A stretch of 5,726 nucleotides of DNA from assembly GCA_964618405.1 (NCBI GenBank), contig CAZUAY010000253.1:1-5726 (forward strand), written 5' to 3'. Shown piece after piece: positions 3,201 to 5,726 of the stretch; position 1 is the stretch's first letter; each line of letters starts with the position of its first letter. The notes under the pieces are model-generated. The model saw nothing but the letters and a program-made list of their open reading frames with translations. It did no database searches and was not told the DNA's origin. Both the position numbers and the translations under genes were made by a program. This stretch comes from JBBQIY01 sp964618405. Its GTDB lineage: Bacteria > Verrucomicrobiota > Kiritimatiellia > RFP12 > UBA3636.

Positions 3201-5726
3201 TCCCGACAACGTGATCATCTATGCCCATGACGAGCGCGGCCTCCTGTACAGCAAAGCCTGCGCCCCCGGCACTGGCCTCAGCACGGTCGATTTCTACGCA
3301 TACGATAGCAACGGTAACGTCTACAAGGTACGCGAAGTCGCTGCCGGTGCAGCTAGCGAAACTGTGTGCCTCTATGATGGTTTTGACCGTCCCGTCCAAA
3401 CTATAGATGCCATGGGTAATGTCGCCATCTGTCGTTACGATGCCTGCGGTAACCGGACATACACCAGGACAGACGGCGAACTCGTCGATCAGCCCGGCGG
3501 TACTCTCAACGTGACCCTAGCCGAAAGCACCTTCTCCTACGATCCGCTCAATCGGCTGATAGCACAGACGAACTCGTTCTTCGACCTGGTCAGCGGCACG
3601 CTGATCGGCGACGGTACACGTTCGACTCGTTGGAGCTACGCGCCCAACGGTCAACGGCTGGCGTGTATGGATGACAACGGACACACCAACGTTTGCACCT
3701 ACGACCGCGTCGGCCGGCTGGCCTCGGTCACAGACCCCAAGGGCAATGTGATCGCCACGACATACGATGCCAACGGCAATCCTTTGACCGTTCAGAACAC
3801 CGACCTTTCGGATGTCAGTGCGGGGAGTCAACTCTTCACGCAGACCTTTGCGTATGATGCCCTCGATCGTTGTGTGAGCGCGACCGATAACGTCGGCAAT
3901 ACCGTTTCCAACGCCTACGATTCCTGCGGCAATCTCGTCAGCACCACCGATGCCCTCGGCAATGCGAGCGTGTTCACCGTGGATGGGCTGGGACGTGTCA
4001 CCGACGGCACCCACTACAGCGGTGCGCAAGCAGACGGCCAGATCCTCTCCTCCTCGCACAGCGTGTATCGCAACACCCGTCTCGTCAGCACAGCCGACGG
4101 CAAGGACAACGCCACCACGTTTGCCTACGATGCCTGCGACCGTTGCGTGACCGTCACCCACGCCGATGGAACCGTTGTAGTGCGCGGCTGGGATCCGCGC
4201 AACCGATTGGCACATTCCACGGATGCCAACGGCACGATCGTGACCAACACCTACGACGCGCTGGATCGCGTGATTCGTCGAGACATCGTCGTGGCGACGG
4301 GTGTCAGCGACACCACAACCTTCGAGACGCTCGCATACGATGGCCTCGGACAACTCGTTGCAACGGCCAATGACGACTCCTCCTTGAGCTTTGCTTACGA
4401 TTCGCTCGGCAACCGCACCCAAAGCACACAGGACGGAATGGTTACAACCTGTATCTACGACGGTGTTGGCAACCGGCTGACTTTAAGCTGTCCCGACGGA
4501 CGCGACGTGTTGACGACTTACGATGCGCTCGATCTGCCGGTCACCCTCAGCACCCGCGCCACAGCGGCGAGTGACCCGACCACCCTGGCGACCTTGGCGT
4601 ATGACGGGCCTGGGCGGCTCGCCAAGATCGCCCGTGCCAACAGCATCAATACGCGTGTCTTCTGGAATGGCCAGCAAAGTTCTCCGAACGTCACCAACGA
4701 CTTCGGCTGGCAGCAGGTGGCCCGCATCAACCATGCCCGCGCTGGCGGCGGAAAGGTCATTGACCAACGCAACAGCGGCTATGATCGCAATCAGAACCAG
4801 AACTTGCGAATCATGACCGCCCCTTGGAGCAGTGACGGGCTGCTGACGGAAAATAGCTATGCATACGACGGCCTCAACCGGCTCACACGCGGCACCCGAA
4901 GCGACAGCCCGGCAGACGACAGCGTCAAGAGCTACGTCCTCGATGCCAACGGCAACCGTCTGCTGGTAACCAACAATGGCTTAGCGGAAGTCTATACGAT
5001 GGACAACACGATCCCGCCGGGTGATGCCCAGATGAATCAATACACGGCCGCGCCCTCCGGCACGTTCACCTACGACGCCAATGGCAACCGGATAGCCAGC
5101 ACAAATGCGACGGGACAGCGGGTTTATCACTACGACTACGCCAACCGGCTCGTGCAGGTGGATGATCTGGACGGTACAGGCACACCCTCGACCGTTGTCT
5201 CCTATCGCTACAGTCCGCTGGCGGTGGGGCGTCGCCTCGGCAAAACCACGCCGGTTATCTTAATCGGTGTATTAGGAATGTCAGGTTTAGGAACGAGTCC
5301 AGCCGTCACCACAACCACCTACCTCTACGATTACGGCACGGACAATGACTGCGACGGTGTGGACAACGATTGCGACTCTCCCACGTCCGGGAAACTCCTG
5401 CAAACCTACGTGGACGGTGTACTCCAGCGCACGTTCGTATGTCCGGATCCATCCGGCGCATTGGCCTCGATCAGCGGCGGCGCGGTTTTGTTCCATCACA
5501 CCGACGACCAGGGCAGCCTGCTGGCCCTCACCGATAGCAAGGGCGATGTTGTCGAGCGCTTTGACTACGACGACTTCGGCGCGCCGCTCTTTTTCGATGC
5601 TGCTAGCAGCCCGCGTCCCGACGCTACCGCGCCACTGACCGATGAGCTTCAGCTCTTCCAAGGTATGACTTGGAATGCGGAGACCGGCCTTTACGGCGGC
5701 GGCGGTGCCCCCTCGCCCTACATGAA
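175..5726 (+). CDS. Exported giant RHS/YD-repeat protein (C-terminus outside window)
   Basis: The frame is open without interruption from ATG 175 to the window edge (1850 residues plus two bases); the upstream in-frame stop is TAG at 127-129. Domain order is signal peptide (1-32), small beta-sandwich (33-105), IPT/TIG-like domain (107-190), duplicated GH[VI]TL[LM]KAFDD motif (219-255), Asp-rich linker (252-336), DUF6531-like segment (338-410), YD repeats (about 455-1760) and the start of the RHS core end (1771-1850). In known families YD repeats form a hollow beta-shell that wraps a C-terminal cargo, often a toxin. Here there is a Sec signal and no PAAR or VgrG-type N-terminus, so export to the periplasm or surface is more likely than type VI delivery. 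The gene stands alone in the window, so operon partners cannot be judged. Odd traits are 33 mature cysteines and several Asp/Cys inserts. RHS family membership is certain; toxin function is not shown. Confidence 0.97.
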   Translation, partial: MKKQMMKSGQTSRGLLTLCLTAGILMAALVRAVLPEGRSVDIHQDDGDVSLSLPGIMNAPYDIQVKSSLTDEWEPLGTVKGQAGETFVPLAPDSAPTRFFRVVFPQPTLTASEPAFASTTGGSTVYVTGQYFYEGDQIFVDGVLLSNVTFISPTLLSGTLPTLSPGLHKVEVINSHDGAVLATLSDALEVSPSPERTLQGAPEWPPAGPVPLFGKDFKGHVTLLKAFDDEDPTAAARGPKKTGHITLMKAFDDDCDGTEDSIYASGNLDPWGDPHEKIAANGHDVKTGNPAGKRDHASGLPTGRRMHTPIGLNPAGNPNHSSNRLDDDSDDDGIMDVSLHSGEVQQQVVDLAVSGRGLDFLWVRTYRSRTGAATAQGNRWSHSYDVRCVQNSTGIEVTDGTGRKDTFRLQANGTYTCPEFFREGSLDPDTGAFRLTFADTGYWAFNPFDDASPTSGKLAQIVDRHGNTMSLSYDGSGRLATVVDDLDRIHTVAYAPNGQIASVSDFSGRTVSYSYYGAGDPNGCPDDLKSVTSPAVINTSIGNDFPSGKTTTYTYSTNAAPETSSLLISVIDALGQTTARCVYDLDSASPTFARCVSVQRGTDAPTCITYLPQTPAPGNRFAALRCIVNDPEGNVSEHDFDSRNRCVALREYTGRAESGQAVTSTANRPTDKLRADDPDVFESLWSWNNDSLCTLWQRPLTNRVEYVYQADLDSATPARQRGNLRTERCVSNGDLDGDGLSDSIEYSFEHDPRFGSDPSRSACNSVDDDCSGRDIDDLKGFVTRVTNPRGFETRCVYDAAGNLVTLTRHGIVLDTTPPTLTRVDFEHNAYGQLTACDRAEDGAGHRRRDEYTYYSSGLQRGYLEICVVDAGATGQNLSTSFEYDARGNATRCVDPNGTPTKFEVNALNQVVQQTRGSTLGERVQSRCIYDANNNLVQVDVENRAPNGTLDSANPYWTTTFAYDLLNRPIQTAQEISASGSPSIMTNQFLYDANDRLTLHRLPEAVSGVDPDNVIIYAHDERGLLYSKACAPGTGLSTVDFYAYDSNGNVYKVREVAAGAASETVCLYDGFDRPVQTIDAMGNVAICRYDACGNRTYTRTDGELVDQPGGTLNVTLAESTFSYDPLNRLIAQTNSFFDLVSGTLIGDGTRSTRWSYAPNGQRLACMDDNGHTNVCTYDRVGRLASVTDPKGNVIATTYDANGNPLTVQNTDLSDVSAGSQLFTQTFAYDALDRCVSATDNVGNTVSNAYDSCGNLVSTTDALGNASVFTVDGLGRVTDGTHYSGAQADGQILSSSHSVYRNTRLVSTADGKDNATTFAYDACDRCVTVTHADGTVVVRGWDPRNRLAHSTDANGTIVTNTYDALDRVIRRDIVVATGVSDTTTFETLAYDGLGQLVATANDDSSLSFAYDSLGNRTQSTQDGMVTTCIYDGVGNRLTLSCPDGRDVLTTYDALDLPVTLSTRATAASDPTTLATLAYDGPGRLAKIARANSINTRVFWNGQQSSPNVTNDFGWQQVARINHARAGGGKVIDQRNSGYDRNQNQNLRIMTAPWSSDGLLTENSYAYDGLNRLTRGTRSDSPADDSVKSYVLDANGNRLLVTNNGLAEVYTMDNTIPPGDAQMNQYTAAPSGTFTYDANGNRIASTNATGQRVYHYDYANRLVQVDDLDGTGTPSTVVSYRYSPLAVGRRLGKTTPVILIGVLGMSGLGTSPAVTTTTYLYDYGTDNDCDGVDNDCDSPTSGKLLQTYVDGVLQRTFVCPDPSGALASISGGAVLFHHTDDQGSLLALTDSKGDVVERFDYDDFGAPLFFDAASSPRPDATAPLTDELQLFQGMTWNAETGLYGGGGAPSPYM
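271..492 (+). other. N-terminal small beta-sandwich domain (residues 33-106)
   Basis: Alternating beta-type sequence holds the pattern Y-D-I-Q-V-K-S-S ... W-E-P-L-G-T-V ... G-E-T-F-V ... P-T-R-F-F-R-V. The W-x-x-L ... R-F-[FY]-R-V layout is one I associate with a short beta domain repeated in exported proteins of Verrucomicrobiota and relatives. I cannot give it a firm family name. A carbohydrate-binding or spacer role is possible but not shown. Confidence 0.5.
493..744 (+). other. IPT/TIG-like immunoglobulin-fold domain (residues 107-190)
   Basis: The segment begins P-T-L-T-A-S-E-P-A-F-A-S-T-T-G-G and continues with V-Y-V-T-G-Q-Y-F, I-F-V-D-G-V, T-L-L-S-G-T-L-P and G-L-H-K-V-E-V. This is the usual TIG order: a Pro start, G-G-x-x-V-x-V-x-G-x-x-F, an F-V-D-G strand, a T-x-L-x-[GA]-x-[LV]-P strand and a G-x-[HY]-x-V-x-V strand. 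TIG domains act as Ig-like spacers or binding modules at the base of many cell-surface proteins. The assignment is by pattern recognition only. Confidence 0.7.
829..939 (+). repeat. In-frame duplication of a 13-residue motif, 72-bp period
   Basis: GHVTLLKAFDDED (residues 219-231, bases 829-867) recurs as GHITLMKAFDDDC (243-255, bases 901-939). The DNA is also close, including an identical AAGGCTTTTGACGACGA stretch in both copies, so the duplication is recent enough to be visible at base level. The intervening 11 residues are low-complexity (PTAAARGPKKT). The second copy runs directly into an Asp/Cys site. No function can be named. Confidence 0.8.
928..1182 (+). other. Asp-rich and Gly/Asn/Pro-rich linker with metal-site-like ends (residues 252-336)
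   Basis: The linker starts D-D-D-C-D-G-T-E-D-S (252-261) and ends D-D-D-S-D-D-D-G-I-M-D (326-336). Both resemble the D-x-D-x-D-G loops of thrombospondin type-3 and EF-hand calcium sites. Between them is a chain rich in G, N, P, H and K with a loose repeat, T-G-N-P-A-G-K near 289 and L-N-P-A-G-N-P near 312. Its codon choice differs from the rest of the gene (TTA, and a tandem AGG-AGA at 1084-1089). It probably forms a flexible, calcium-stiffened tether between the N-terminal domains and the RHS shell; this is inference. Confidence 0.55.
1186..1404 (+). other. DUF6531-like RHS entry domain (residues 338-410)
   Basis: H-S-G-E-V-x-x-x-V-V-D-L-A-V-S-G-R-G-L-D-F-x-x-V-R-T-Y-R-S-R is followed by G-N-R-W-S-H-S-Y-D-V-R. 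This matches the known opening of RHS proteins: a G-E strand, D-L-x-[IV]-x-G-x-G-L, an R-x-Y-x-S-R core and a G-x-x-W-x-x-x-Y strand. The domain usually sits immediately before the first YD repeats and starts the shell. Confidence 0.75.
2368..2505 (+). other. Thrombospondin-3-like Asp/Cys insert within the YD repeats (residues 732-777)
   Basis: D734-L-D736-G-D738-G-L-S-D742-S-I-E matches the D-x-D-x-D-G-L-x-D-x-x-E calcium loop of thrombospondin type-3 and dockerin-like repeats, and H-D-P follows as in the usual G-x-D-P ending. It is followed by C763-N-S-V-D-D-D-C770-S-G, an Asp/Cys cluster. The insert interrupts the YD pattern, which resumes near residue 779. Calcium binding is the likely role by analogy; a disulfide between C763 and C770 is possible. 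Confidence 0.55.
5251..5292 (+). other. Low-GC hydrophobic insert in the final YD region (residues 1693-1706)
   Basis: PVILIGVLGMSGLG splits what would normally be a continuous G-R-R-[LI]-x-K-T ... T-T-T-Y-L-Y-D hairpin. The 39 bases at 5254-5292 are about 36% G+C, against roughly 60% around them, and hold three TTA codons (5260, 5272, 5287), a codon otherwise scarce in the gene. The stretch is too short for a membrane span. No flanking target duplication is visible. The frame is kept. Confidence 0.5.
5338..5379 (+). other. MopE-like Asp/Cys metal-site motif (residues 1722-1735)
   Basis: T-D-N-D-C1726-D-G-V-D-N-D-C1733-D-S closely resembles the C-D-G-x-D-N-D-C-D-G motif of the MopE-type putative metal-binding repeat found in exported proteins. 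It sits in a loop after the T-Y-L-Y-D strand and before the K-L-L-Q-T-Y-V-D-G strand. Two cysteines seven residues apart could pair, and the aspartates could hold calcium or another cation. Only one copy is present here, whereas MopE-type proteins usually carry several. Confidence 0.5.
5485..5726 (+). other. RHS core closing segment, cut by the window edge (residues 1771-1850)
   Basis: F-H-H-T-D-D-Q-G-S-L-L-A-L-T-D-S-K-G-D-V-V-E-R-F-D-Y-D-D-F-G matches the conserved RHS core end (x-H-x-D-x-x-G-S-x-x-A-L-T-D-x-x-G-x-V-V-x-x-[FY]-x-Y-D-x-F-G). It is followed by L-F-Q-G-M-T-W-N-A-E-T-G-L-Y (1827-1840), equivalent to F-x-G-x-x-[YW]-D-x-E-T-G-L-Y. The usual Y-x-x-R-x-R-Y-Y-x-P after TGLY is replaced by G-G-G-G-A-P-S-P-Y-M. 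The D-P-x-G cleavage and junction motif, and whatever lies past it, are not in view. Confidence 0.85.

Larger units (their letters stand above)
1537..5454 (+). other. YD/RHS repeat array (residues about 455-1760)
   Basis: About 40 degenerate units follow the x-x-Y-D-x-x-[GN]-[NRQ]-[LVT] theme, about 27 with a literal YD. Clear examples are SYDGSGRL (472-479), CVYDAAGNLV (795-804), CRYDACGNRT (1086-1095), FAYDACDRCV (about 1317-1326) and FTYDANGNRI near 1640. Each unit is a beta-hairpin, and together they build the spiral shell of Rhs and TcC proteins. Distinctive here are Cys at the third residue before the aspartate (C-x-Y-D) in seven units, a duplicated D-L-D-S-A-[ST]-P piece (584-590 and 711-717), and inserts at 732-777 and 1693-1735. 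Confidence 0.95.

Noticed and set aside
3517..4422. Long minus-strand open frame of 301 codons
   Set aside because: It lies wholly antisense to strongly conserved YD repeats. Its composition (V, G, A, R, I rich) is what reverse-reading of GC-rich YD codons gives, and no family pattern is seen. The same holds for the shorter minus-strand frames at 526-959, 1108-1569, 1600-2088, 2146-2601, 3025-3399 and 5287-5661.
175..5726. Type VI secretion Rhs effector
   Set aside because: There is no PAAR, VgrG or DUF4150 N-terminus and a clear Sec signal is present instead. The C-terminal part that would show a toxin is not in the window.

Overview
The window is almost entirely one gene. A single plus-strand reading frame opens at 175 and is still open at the right edge (5726), giving 1850 visible residues with no stop. 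It encodes a very large, Sec-exported RHS/YD-repeat protein. It has a signal peptide, a short beta-sandwich, an IPT/TIG-like domain, an Asp-rich and Gly/Asn/Pro-rich linker, a DUF6531-like RHS entry domain, roughly 40 YD-type repeats (about 27 with a literal YD pair), and the start of the RHS core closing segment. The real C-terminus, where any variable or toxin domain and a following immunity gene would sit, lies beyond the window.

Organism: a GC-rich bacterium (coding sequence roughly 60% G+C by eye). The N-terminal beta-sandwich, with its W-x-x-L ... P-x-R-F-F-R-V pattern, is a style I associate with exported proteins of Verrucomicrobiota, Kiritimatiellota or Lentisphaerota. This PVC-group assignment is an inference from protein style, not proof.

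Layout: 1-174 is non-coding. It holds a long, G/C-rich imperfect hairpin (9-56), an A-rich tract (about 76-91), a small perfect inverted repeat (106-120) and a Shine-Dalgarno-like GGAAAGG (163-169). 175-270 encodes the signal peptide, 271-492 a small beta domain, 493-744 the IPT/TIG-like domain, 829-939 a duplicated 13-residue motif, 928-1182 an Asp-rich calcium-site-like linker, 1186-1404 the DUF6531-like segment, 1537-5454 the YD repeats, and 5485-5726 the RHS core end.

Points that stand out are 33 cysteines in the predicted mature part, seven of them in the same C-x-Y-D register; three Asp/Cys inserts resembling MopE or thrombospondin-3 metal sites; a low-GC hydrophobic insert at 5251-5292; and a core end in which TGLY is followed by GGGGAPSPYM instead of the usual aromatic/Arg motif. 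No other gene, RNA gene, mobile element or CRISPR array is supported. The many antisense and off-frame open frames are shadows of this one gene.
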